A stretch of 64,000 nucleotides of DNA from Planctomycetota bacterium (GTDB taxonomy: Bacteria; Planctomycetota; B15-G4): contig QNBX01000004.1 of assembly GCA_003644265.1 (NCBI GenBank), positions 6,910 to 70,909 of the forward strand, given 5' to 3'. Made by a program: the position numbers and the translations under genes. The notes beneath the pieces are model-generated. The model made no database searches. It had not been told where the DNA came from and was given only the letters and a program-made list of their open reading frames with translations. Positions 57,169-64,000 of this stretch are shown here, one piece after another (positions within the stretch are counted from its first letter, which is position 1; the number at the start of each line of letters is the position of its first letter).

Positions 57169-59616
57169 TCAGAAGCGCACCGACCGCAGCGCGACGCGCT
57201 CGAACTCTGACTGGCCCTCGGTCAGGCGCAGCATGGCGTCGAGTGGGACATCCTGCCAGACCTGGCGGCCGCCGCCGGGTGCGGGCCAGTCGACCTCCAC
57301 CCGCAGCACGCGCGTGGCGTCGCCCAGGCCCAGCTCCTGGCGCCGAGGTGAGCCGCCGAAGCTGCTGACCGAGCCCACGGCGCGGTGCAGCGTGCGCTCG
57401 CCGCCAGGCGTCTCCAGCAGCACCCGCAGCCGCGCGCCCACGGCGCCCCGGTTGGCGTCCCTGCCCACCAGCTCCAGCTTGAGCCAGCGCTGGTCGTGGC
57501 CGGGGTTCTCGAACAGCACGTTGAAGTAGCCGTCGCTGGGATAGAAGCCGCCCAACTGGTGGTAGATGTCCTGGTCTCCGTCGTGGTCCAGGTCGGCGAA
57601 GGCCACGCCGTGCCCCTTCTGCAGGTGCCCGAAGCCGCCGCTGGCGGACACGTCCAGATAGCGCTGGCCTCCGTCGTTGCGCAGCATGACGTTGGGCATC
57701 AGGGTCTCGAAGGCCGGGTCGCCGGTGGTCAGGTACACGTCGAGCCAGCCGTCGTTGTCGAGGTCGCCGAAGCTGGCGCCCATGGGCAGCACCACCCGGT
57801 CCATTCCGCGCGCGGCGGTCACGTCGTCAAAGCGTCCGTCGCGCGTGTTGTGGTACAGGCGCGGCAGCTCGGCGCGGTGTGGCAGGCCCAGGGCCTGGGC
57901 GGCCAGGTCCCCGGGCACGGCCGCGAAAGGCGACACGAACAGGTCGAGCCAGCCGTCGTTGTCCTGGTCGAAGAACCAACACGCGAAGCTGCGTCCGCTG
58001 GGCGCCGTGACCCCCGCCGCGCCGGCCTCGTCCACAAAGCGCCCCTGACCGTCGTTGCGGTAGAGCCGGTTGTCGCCCACGTTGGATACGTACAGGTCGA
58101 GGTCGCCGTCGTTGTCGGCGTCCCCCGCGCAGACGCCCTTGGCGAAGCGGTCGTTGGCCACGCCCGCCGACGCCGCGTGATCAGCCAGGCGCCCGTCGCC
58201 GCTGTTCATGAAGAGCTGGCTGGGATAGTCGCCGCGCGGGTCGCGCTCCACCCGGGACTCGTTGCCGATGTACACGTCGAGCTGGCCGTCGCCGTCAAAG
58301 TCGCCCCAGGCCGCGGCCTGGGTGGGACGCGCCGGATGCGCCAGACCGGCCTCGCGCGTCACGTCCGTGAAGGCGCCCGTGCCGTCGTTGGCCAGCAGGC
58401 TGTTGCGGATCTGCCCGTCGTCATAGAGCCAGGCACCGCGCAGCACCAGCACGTCCACGTCCCCGTCGCCGTCGAAGTCGGCCGCCGACAGGTTGAGCCC
58501 GCCCAACTGATCGTCCACGCGGCTCTCGGCCGAGACGTCAACGAAGCCCCCCTCACCCGTGGCGCGGTACTGGATCAAGGGCTGGTGCGGGTCGTAGGAC
58601 GAGACCAACAGGTCGAGCCAGCCGTCGCCGTCCAGGTCCTCGCAGACCACGCCGCCGCAGAGCGAGAAGGCGTCCACACCGAGTTTGTGGGCGACATCGG
58701 TGAAGCGGCCGATGTCGTCCTCACTGGCGAACGACGAGGGCGGCAACAGCTGGCCGTCGGGCAACTCGTCGGGCCAGGTCCCGGCCGCCATGGCCGCGAC
58801 GTTCAGCAGCCAGCGCGCCGAGAGGTTGTCAGGCTGAAGCGCGACCAGCCGCTCCAGCAGCGCCAGGGCCTGACGCGCCGGACCATCGGCCGCGTGCCGC
58901 CCGCCGCCAGCCAGCGGGAACACGCACGACTCGATGTTGTGATCCTGGATGCAGTTCTCGACCTCGGCGCGGCGCAGCCAGGCCACCGCCAGGCGCGCGT
59001 ACACGCCGGGCATCTGTGGCAAGGCGCCCGGCCCCAGTACAGCCTCCGACTCGCTGACCACCTGGGCCAGCAGCGCCACGGCCTGCTGTTCGTCACCGTG
59101 CTCGAGCAGCTTGGCGGCGTAGGCCAGCTGGGACTGCACGCGCTGAGACGCGGACAGCTCGCCCGACTCGAGCTGGGCCTGGAGCTGCGCCAGCGCCCCG
59201 CGCCCGAGGTAGCGGTTGGAGCCCTGGGTGAGCGCCTGGGCCACGGCCAGGAACTCGGCCCGCTGTGAGCGGAACGGCACCGGCCGCCCGCCGATCACGG
59301 GGTCGCCGGGTGGCGACGCGGACGCTGCGGGGCCCGTCTCGTCACGCGCGCCCGCCGCGAGGGCGTCCATGCCCGCCGTGTCCGTGTCCGCGCCCGCCGT
59401 GTCCGGGCCAGCGGTGTGCGCATCCGCCGTACGCGGGTCCGCGGCGCGCGGGTCCGCGGCCTTCGCGCCGCCCGACTCAGCATCGCAGCCGGTCAGCAAC
59501 ACCACGGCCAGCAGCAGCGCCAACCCGGCCAGCGATCGTCGGGCGGACCCTGACCGGCGCGGGTCGCAGCCCGCCACTGAGACCGCCGCGTCGCTCGCAT
59601 CGAGCCTGAAGAACAC
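57169..59616 (-). CDS. CRTAC1-like lipoprotein with TPR-like N-terminus
   Basis: 815 residues from GTG 59616. Leader LALLLAVVLLTGC with lipobox. Residues about 45-90 are a low-complexity Asp/Thr/Ala/Gly stretch with repeats of DPRTAD/AGPDTAG type. Residues about 110-280 are helical, TPR-like (EHGDEQQAVALLAQVVSESE, RQALALLERLVALQPDN). Then seven FG-GAP/VCBS calcium loops (DLDGDGWLD, DFDGDGDVD, DFDGDGQLD, DADNDGDLD, DQDNDGWLD, DLDNDGWLD, DLDHDGDQD) and an ASPIC/UnbV domain with QELGLGDATRVLRVEVDWP. It combines in one chain what the 13-16 kb locus has as two genes. Convergent with mqnE. Confidence 0.9.
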   Translation of the reverse strand: MFFRLDASDAAVSVAGCDPRRSGSARRSLAGLALLLAVVLLTGCDAESGGAKAADPRAADPRTADAHTAGPDTAGADTDTAGMDALAAGARDETGPAASASPPGDPVIGGRPVPFRSQRAEFLAVAQALTQGSNRYLGRGALAQLQAQLESGELSASQRVQSQLAYAAKLLEHGDEQQAVALLAQVVSESEAVLGPGALPQMPGVYARLAVAWLRRAEVENCIQDHNIESCVFPLAGGGRHAADGPARQALALLERLVALQPDNLSARWLLNVAAMAAGTWPDELPDGQLLPPSSFASEDDIGRFTDVAHKLGVDAFSLCGGVVCEDLDGDGWLDLLVSSYDPHQPLIQYRATGEGGFVDVSAESRVDDQLGGLNLSAADFDGDGDVDVLVLRGAWLYDDGQIRNSLLANDGTGAFTDVTREAGLAHPARPTQAAAWGDFDGDGQLDVYIGNESRVERDPRGDYPSQLFMNSGDGRLADHAASAGVANDRFAKGVCAGDADNDGDLDLYVSNVGDNRLYRNDGQGRFVDEAGAAGVTAPSGRSFACWFFDQDNDGWLDLFVSPFAAVPGDLAAQALGLPHRAELPRLYHNTRDGRFDDVTAARGMDRVVLPMGASFGDLDNDGWLDVYLTTGDPAFETLMPNVMLRNDGGQRYLDVSASGGFGHLQKGHGVAFADLDHDGDQDIYHQLGGFYPSDGYFNVLFENPGHDQRWLKLELVGRDANRGAVGARLRVLLETPGGERTLHRAVGSVSSFGGSPRRQELGLGDATRVLRVEVDWPAPGGGRQVWQDVPLDAMLRLTEGQSEFERVALRSVRF

Positions 59617-59622
59617 CCGCGC

Positions 59623-59628
59623 ATGATA
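59623..59628 (-). promoter_or_regulatory. -10-like box TATCAT, predicted leaderless start
   Basis: Minus-strand TATCAT ends exactly 6 bases before the GTG at 59616, the same layout as at mqnC, and supports the GTG start. Confidence 0.42.
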
Positions 59629-59663
59629 ACGCGCCGGGACGCGCGTCCGTCACCCCCAGACGC

Positions 59664-60704
59664 TCAGGCGTCCCCGGCTGACGCCACGGGCCCCGCTCGC
59701 CGCAGGCCCAGGTTCACGAGGCGCTGGATCAGCTGCGGATAGGCGATGCCCGCGTGTTTCGCGGCCTCCGCGAATTCCTCGTGCTCGGCGATCTCGCAGT
59801 TGGGGTTGGCCTCCAGGAAGTAGAGCTGCCCGTCGGCCGACAGGCGATAGTCGACGCGCGCGTAGCCATCCAGGCCCAGGATCCGGTAGATGCGCTTGGT
59901 GAGCTTGCCGATACGCCGCTCGACGTCGGGCGGCAGGTCCGTCGCCAGCCCCGCCTGCATGCCCCAGCGCTCCTGGGTGGCCACGTCCTTCTTGGCGCGC
60001 TCGGTGGCGATGGCGGCGGCCCCCGCGGGCATGCTCTCGAAGCGCAGCTCCCAGGTCGGCAGCACCGTCAGGCGCTGGTTGCCCAGGACCGAGACGTACA
60101 GCTCGCGCCCCTCGATGTACTGCTCGGCGATGGCGTCGGTGCCCACATTCTCGTGGATGAAGGCCACGCGCTCCGCCAGCTTCTCGTCCGTGTCGACGAT
60201 GGAGGCCTGGGCGATGCCGGCGCTGGCCTCCTCGATCAGGCTCTTGACGATCACCGGCAGCGCCAGCTGTCGCGGTCGCCGCACCCGCCGCCCCATGGGA
60301 AACACCGCGAACGCCGGCGAGTGGATGCGGTGGTAGGCCAGCAGCTTCTTGCTGAGGGCCTTGCCGCGCGCCAGCACCAGGCCGCGCGGGTTGCAGCCGG
60401 TGTAGGGCTGGCGCAGCAGCTCCAGGTAGCTCACCACGTGCTGATCCAGCTCGCCCAGCCCGGCGAACGACTCCACCAGGTTGAACACGATCTGCGGCTT
60501 GAAGCTGCGCACCATGGAGCGGATGGGCCGCAGCTCATCCTCGATGCCCAGCGACTGCACCTCGTGGCCGAGCTGCTTGAGAGTGACCACCACGTCGTAG
60601 TCGGTCTTGAAGACGTGCACCTGCTGGTCGCTGAAGCCCTCCAGCGAGTCGGGCGGCAGCAGGTGCGGGTGCGTCAGGTGCAGCACTCTCAGCTTGCGAC
60701 TCAT
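59664..60704 (-). CDS. ATP-grasp ligase, D-Ala-D-Ala-ligase-like
   Basis: 346 residues from ATG 60704, which overlaps the upstream stop (ATGA); AGGAGG is 11 bases upstream. The ATP-grasp fold is shown by PVIVKSLIEEASAGIAQ (phosphate-binding Lys), AEQYIEGRELYVSVLG, and the Mg site YARVDYRLSADGQLYFLEANPNCEIAEHEEF. The last is very close to D-alanine-D-alanine ligases. The N-terminal domain (VLHLTHPHLLPPDSLEGFSD) differs from Ddl. It should join a carboxylate and an amine using ATP. Coupling to a zinc peptidase suggests these two act on the same amide or peptide. Confidence 0.9.
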   Translation of the reverse strand: MSRKLRVLHLTHPHLLPPDSLEGFSDQQVHVFKTDYDVVVTLKQLGHEVQSLGIEDELRPIRSMVRSFKPQIVFNLVESFAGLGELDQHVVSYLELLRQPYTGCNPRGLVLARGKALSKKLLAYHRIHSPAFAVFPMGRRVRRPRQLALPVIVKSLIEEASAGIAQASIVDTDEKLAERVAFIHENVGTDAIAEQYIEGRELYVSVLGNQRLTVLPTWELRFESMPAGAAAIATERAKKDVATQERWGMQAGLATDLPPDVERRIGKLTKRIYRILGLDGYARVDYRLSADGQLYFLEANPNCEIAEHEEFAEAAKHAGIAYPQLIQRLVNLGLRRAGPVASAGDA

Positions 60705-61726
60705 ATCGCGATCCACCTCCTGTGCAGGTGCAGGGACCCCATGGTGTGAACGACCAGCACGATGCTGAAGTCGCTGCGCAGCTGCTCCGCCTCACCCACG
60801 GCGCGCAGGTCGAGCTCGCGGCAGCGCCGCACCATGTCCCCCAGCACCTGGTCGAGCACGAACGGATACTCGCCGGTCCAGCGCGCCACCTGCTCGCGCA
60901 GCGAGCGGCGGTGGCGCTTCAGGAAGCGGCTGGCGCGCTCGGCGCGCGGGTGGCTGGTCTTGTCCGCGAAGAGGCGTCGCAGGTCGTCATCGAAACTCTC
61001 GGGCTCGTCCACGGCGTAGCGCTCGCGGCGCTCGACGTAGTGCTGCTCGAGGGTCGTGTTCAGGCTGCGCAGGGGCAGCACGTGTCGGCGCGTGCGCACC
61101 GGCGCGACGGTGGGTCCCAGCTCCTGCATCAGCTCATCGACGTACTCGAGCTTCTTCAACGCCGGCCACTGCGCGTAGCGCTTGCGCCAGACGTGCCTGG
61201 CTCCGAGCCAGACGGCGAAGGTCTCTGCGAAGTCCTCGTCCGGGTGGCTCTGCGCGTAGTACATGCGCAGGTGCTGCACGTAGCGGCGGCTGGCCGGGCG
61301 CGGCCGATAGCTGTCGGGGTACGGGCGCGTGGCGTGGCCGAACAGCTTCTGCCAGGCGCGGCGACGATGCACGCGGTAGGCCTGCTGAATCGCGTGGCCG
61401 CACTCGTGACGCAGCAGGCGCATGGCCTCGGCGCGGCTGGAACCCTCGGCCTCCAGCATGAGCCGCCGCTCCAGCCGCAGCAGGCGCGGGTGGGCCAGGT
61501 AGAACGGGATCGCGATGCCCGGCACCCCCACCGGCGTGAACCACTCAGCGGAGAGCCAGGCGTGGGGTCGGAAGCGCATGCCGCGCCGGCCCAGCTCGTG
61601 CCCCAGCCGCGCCAGGCAGTCCTCGATCCAGAGACCCTCCAGCCTCAGGTCGAGGTCGCAGAAGCGCAGCAGCAGCAGCTCATCGTCGGGGAGCGCGGCC
61701 CAGCTCGGCTGCTTGGCTCGGGGCAC
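60701..61726 (-). CDS. Putative zinc-binding metallopeptidase
   Basis: 341 residues from GTG 61726 with AGGGAG upstream. Zinc motif His-Glu-x-x-His is LRHECGHAIQQAY (about 106-118) and a downstream acidic ligand region is DEDFAETFAVWLG (about 163-175), the pattern of the uncharacterised putative zinc-binding metallopeptidase family. No signal peptide, so cytosolic. The C-terminal half is helical and Arg-rich (ERASRFLKRHRRSLREQVAR). The downstream ATP-grasp gene starts inside its stop codon. The substrate is unknown. Confidence 0.85.
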   Translation of the reverse strand: MPRAKQPSWAALPDDELLLLRFCDLDLRLEGLWIEDCLARLGHELGRRGMRFRPHAWLSAEWFTPVGVPGIAIPFYLAHPRLLRLERRLMLEAEGSSRAEAMRLLRHECGHAIQQAYRVHRRRAWQKLFGHATRPYPDSYRPRPASRRYVQHLRMYYAQSHPDEDFAETFAVWLGARHVWRKRYAQWPALKKLEYVDELMQELGPTVAPVRTRRHVLPLRSLNTTLEQHYVERRERYAVDEPESFDDDLRRLFADKTSHPRAERASRFLKRHRRSLREQVARWTGEYPFVLDQVLGDMVRRCRELDLRAVGEAEQLRSDFSIVLVVHTMGSLHLHRRWIAI

Positions 61727-62064
61727 CGATCGCTCCCTGTGGCGGACAATGGACGGGTCTGCGCCAGCGGGAGCGCAGCACGCGCGGCCGAGAATTCCTC
61801 GGCGCAGGCCCGATTCTGAAGCGCCCCGAGCCCGGCATCAAGACTCCCGCACGCTGGCTGATCCCGCTCCATCGAGCTCGCCAGCGCGATCGAGCAGCTC
61901 CCGCGCGAGCGAGGCCTCCAGCGCGATCGAGACCTGCGGTACGATGGGCGGCTTCGGCGAGGGTCCGCAGCAGGGCCCGCTCGCCATGACCCGCACGCCC
62001 TGCGGGGCCGTCCCGCACAGCGCACAACTCACCCGCCTCCCCCTCAAGCGTGTTGCAGAAGCCC
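61727..62064. other. Divergent intergenic region
   Basis: 338 bases between the metallopeptidase gene and the dehydrogenase gene. It has one weak promoter-like box (61940-61945) and several direct CGATCGAG/GAGCTCG-like motifs near 61870-61930. No accepted gene. Confidence 0.45.
61940..61945 (+). promoter_or_regulatory. Possible -10 box TACGAT for the dehydrogenase gene
   Basis: TACGAT with a poor -35 (TCCAGC, 17 bases upstream). It would leave a leader of about 113 bases. Confidence 0.25.
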
Positions 62065-63105
62065 ATGACCAGCCTCCAGATCACCGAACTCCTGGGCGAC
62101 GGCATCGGACCCGAGCTGCAGCGCTGCATCCACGCCGTGGCCGAGGCCCTGCCCGTGCCGATCCACTTTCATCCGGTGGATTGGAGCCTGGCTACGCGCG
62201 AGACCCGCGGCGAGGCCGCCATCGACGAGGCCGAGGAGGCCATGCGCGCCACGCGGCTGGCGGTGAAGTACCCCACCGTCACGCACAGGGTCAGCCCCAA
62301 CGCGCTCATCCGCCGGCGCTGCAACTTCAGCGTGATCTACCGCCCGGCCATCTCCATCAAGGGCATCGACAGCCACTTCAAGCAGGACGTCAACCTGCAC
62401 ATCGTACGCGTGGCCGTGGGCGGCACCTACGAGGACCCGGGGCAGCTGGTGGGTCAGGACGCCGCCGTCTCCCTACGCATGGTGGAACGCGAGCCCTGCG
62501 CCCAGGCCGCCACGTTCGCCTTTGAGCTGGCGCGCAAGAAGGGGCTGCGGGTGACCAGCGCGTCCAAGCACACCATCCAGCGCGTGACCGACGGCCTGTT
62601 CGAGGCCACCGTGGCCGGCGTGCACGAGCGCTACCAGGACATCGCCTACAACCGCGAGCTGTTCGACGCGCTGCTGGCCAAGGTCATCCTGAAGCCCGCC
62701 GACTTCGAGGTGCTGGTGGTGCTCAACGAGTACGGCGACTTCCTGTCCGACATGGCCAGCGGGCTGGTGGGTTCGCTGGGCACGGGGGCCAGCGGTAACT
62801 TCTCCTTCGACGCCGAGCGCAAGGTCGACATCGCCATGTTCGACCCGGCCGGCGGCACGGCGCCCGACATCGCCGGCCAGGACCTGGCCAACCCCACCGC
62901 CATGATGCTGGCGTTCGGCATGCTGCTGGACCATGTCGACCGCTACGACCTCGGTCACGCCCTGCGCCTGGCCCTGCTGGGCGCCATCGAGGACGGGCAG
63001 TGCACCAAGGACCTGGGCGGCCAGCTCTCCACCAGCGGCTTCACCCAGGTGGTGCTGTCACGACTGGAGCAGCAGCTGCCGACGGCTGCGCAGAGCGCGG
63101 GCTGA
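62065..63105 (+). CDS. Isocitrate/isopropylmalate dehydrogenase family enzyme
   Basis: 346 residues from ATG 62065 (a GTG at 62050 is possible). Beta-decarboxylating dehydrogenase fold: ELLGDGIGPEL at the start, substrate-binding Ser/Arg segment SPNALIRRRCNFSVIYRP, VGGTYEDPG, LRVTSASKHTIQRVTDGLF (catalytic Lys region differs from LeuB), LNEYGDFLSDMASGLVGSLG (Mg-binding Asp), and PDIAGQDLANPTAMMLAFG (cofactor loop). The short length and single-domain form fit NAD-type isocitrate or homoisocitrate/isopropylmalate enzymes. The substrate (isocitrate versus isopropylmalate) is not settled by what I can see. Confidence 0.88.
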   Translation: MTSLQITELLGDGIGPELQRCIHAVAEALPVPIHFHPVDWSLATRETRGEAAIDEAEEAMRATRLAVKYPTVTHRVSPNALIRRRCNFSVIYRPAISIKGIDSHFKQDVNLHIVRVAVGGTYEDPGQLVGQDAAVSLRMVEREPCAQAATFAFELARKKGLRVTSASKHTIQRVTDGLFEATVAGVHERYQDIAYNRELFDALLAKVILKPADFEVLVVLNEYGDFLSDMASGLVGSLGTGASGNFSFDAERKVDIAMFDPAGGTAPDIAGQDLANPTAMMLAFGMLLDHVDRYDLGHALRLALLGAIEDGQCTKDLGGQLSTSGFTQVVLSRLEQQLPTAAQSAG

Positions 63106-63112
63106 GCCGGCG

Positions 63113-63128
63113 GGGAGCGGACGCTCCC
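63113..63128 (+). terminator. Hairpin after the dehydrogenase gene
   Basis: GGGAGC and GCTCCC pair around GGAC, 8 bases after the stop. No T-run follows, so intrinsic termination would rely on the GC stem alone. Confidence 0.3.
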
Positions 63129-63243
63129 AGCGCGGAGCCCGCCTACCGCGCTGGCTGCGGCAGGGGGGCAAGCGTGTGCGCCCGGGCCAGGCACGGCGCG
63201 TGGCTCGCGAAGACACGTGCCCGCGCCAAAAAAGGAGCGTCCG

Positions 63244-64000
63244 TCAGCTGCGGGTCACGACCAGCAGCTGATTGACCGACAGCCCCGTCGTGATCGTCTC
63301 GCTCACGCCGTCTGGCCACAGGATCTCGACCGACTCCACGGTGTCCGCCTGACCGAGCCCGAAGTACAGCTCGAAGCCCTGCTGAGCTGAGAACGCGCTG
63401 CCTGCGAACAGCGTGTTGCGGATCGTGCGCGGCGGGTCGCTGCCCTCACGCGCAGTGACGGCGACGCGCGTCCCGATCGCGTCTCGGCTGACCTGCACGC
63501 CATCTCCCACCAGACGCAGCTTGAAGTAGTTCGGTGGCTGCTTCCAGATGAACTTGAAGAGTCGGTTGGGCTCGCGGACGGTGAGCGGAGACGTCCCCGT
63601 GCCCCCATTGGTCACGGCCAGCTCCAGCGTGCCGTCGTTGTCGACGTCGACGAAGTTGCTGCCGTGCGTTCGATACGGGTAGGGCGGGGCGCTGAGCCCA
63701 GGCGCGACCAGCGCGGGAAAGTCGAGCAGGTAGCTGACGTTCTCGTAGCGCGGGATGGCACTGGTCGGAGGGCCCAGGTCGCGGTTGCTCAGGTAGAGCT
63801 GGTCGACCTCGCCGTTGAAGGGGTTGCCGTGGCCGAGGAAGAGATCAACGATCCCATCGCCGTTGAGATCACCGAGTTGGGAGCCCATGACGCCCTGGTC
63901 CGGGTCGAAGAAGCTGCCGTCACCCCAGTACGGGTTGTTGATCCCGGCCACGTCCGCCACGTTGGCGAAGCCCGCGCCCGCAAAGTTCATGAACAACACG
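63244..64000 (-). CDS. ASPIC/FG-GAP protein, N-terminus beyond window
   Basis: The last about 252 residues of a protein read leftward from beyond the right edge. Two FG-GAP calcium loops are seen (DLNGDGIVD, DVDNDGTLE), followed by an ASPIC/UnbV-like domain with NYFKLRLVGDGVQVSRDAIG, ELYFGLGQADTVESVEILWPDG and the end SVNQLLVVTRS. This is the third member of this group in the window. Signal peptide and full domain order cannot be known here. Confidence 0.85.
   Translation of the reverse strand, partial: VLFMNFAGAGFANVADVAGINNPYWGDGSFFDPDQGVMGSQLGDLNGDGIVDLFLGHGNPFNGEVDQLYLSNRDLGPPTSAIPRYENVSYLLDFPALVAPGLSAPPYPYRTHGSNFVDVDNDGTLELAVTNGGTGTSPLTVREPNRLFKFIWKQPPNYFKLRLVGDGVQVSRDAIGTRVAVTAREGSDPPRTIRNTLFAGSAFSAQQGFELYFGLGQADTVESVEILWPDGVSETITTGLSVNQLLVVTRS

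Noticed and set aside
63228..63233. A run of six A (T on the minus strand) near the end of the ASPIC gene
   Set aside because: On the minus strand the T-run comes before, not after, the neighbouring GC stem, so it does not form an intrinsic terminator.

Overview
This is a very GC-rich bacterial chromosome segment (about 70% G+C by eye), densely coding, with no insertion sequence, phage, CRISPR array or rRNA. Many neighbouring genes overlap by 4 bases (ATGA, GTGA or TTGA), so most blocks look like translationally coupled operons. The gene set points to Planctomycetota or a similar lineage, by inference only: many lipoproteins, three FG-GAP/ASPIC (CRTAC1-like) proteins, sulfatase-fold proteins, secreted PHB-depolymerase-like esterases, menaquinone synthesis by the futalosine route, MEP isoprenoid genes, single-chain glycyl-tRNA synthetase, and an orphan rpmH. 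No 16S or other marker is present to settle it.

Layout. 1-5.8 kb (minus): three overlapping sulfatase/alkaline-phosphatase-fold lipoproteins, the last cut by the window edge and missing key residues, next to a tRNA-Leu(UAG). 6.1-9.5 kb (minus): [2Fe-2S] ferredoxin and a fused M16 peptidase lipoprotein with an altered zinc motif. 9.7-12 kb (plus): ABC exporter ATPase and permease. 12-13 kb (minus): threonine aldolase. 13.2-16.1 kb (plus): CRTAC1-like lipoprotein and TPR lipoprotein. 16.3-20.1 kb: two tandem PHB-depolymerase-like secreted esterases, then an RluA-type pseudouridine synthase with no ordinary start codon, then a small unmarked rpmH (bL34) and YgiQ.

23.6-30.7 kb (plus): the most unusual block, eight coupled or closely spaced genes. 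It encodes a GlmL/MutL-like ASKHA ATPase with no glutamate mutase beside it, a barrel-sandwich plus KOW protein, and a set of membrane-anchored proteins of unknown function. It looks like an undescribed membrane complex with a cytosolic ATPase. 30.8-34.8 kb (minus): PIG-L deacetylase and a 1071-residue secreted beta-propeller protein. 35.1-40.5 kb (minus): a five-gene operon ending in ispA-type prenyl synthase and dxs. 40.6-42.8 kb (minus): pabB-pabC for folate. 42.9-45.7 kb (plus): XerC-like recombinase and a CLC protein with CBS domains. 45.8-47.3 kb (minus): a 55-residue two-helix membrane protein and a TPR protein. 47.5-49.5 kb (plus): a membrane-anchored protein with carboxypeptidase-regulatory-like domains. 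49.4-53.4 kb (minus): glyS, PTS enzyme I and two small envelope proteins in one coupled operon. 53.8-57.2 kb (plus): an unknown lipoprotein, mqnC and mqnE. 57.2-61.7 kb (minus): a second CRTAC1-like lipoprotein, then an ATP-grasp ligase coupled to a zinc metallopeptidase. 62-64 kb: an isocitrate/isopropylmalate dehydrogenase-family enzyme and the C-terminal end of a third ASPIC protein.

A recurring control signal is visible. At least eight genes have a TAnnnT or closely related -10-like hexamer ending exactly 6 or 7 bases before the start codon, which predicts leaderless transcripts. Other genes have conventional -35/-10 pairs and Shine-Dalgarno leaders.
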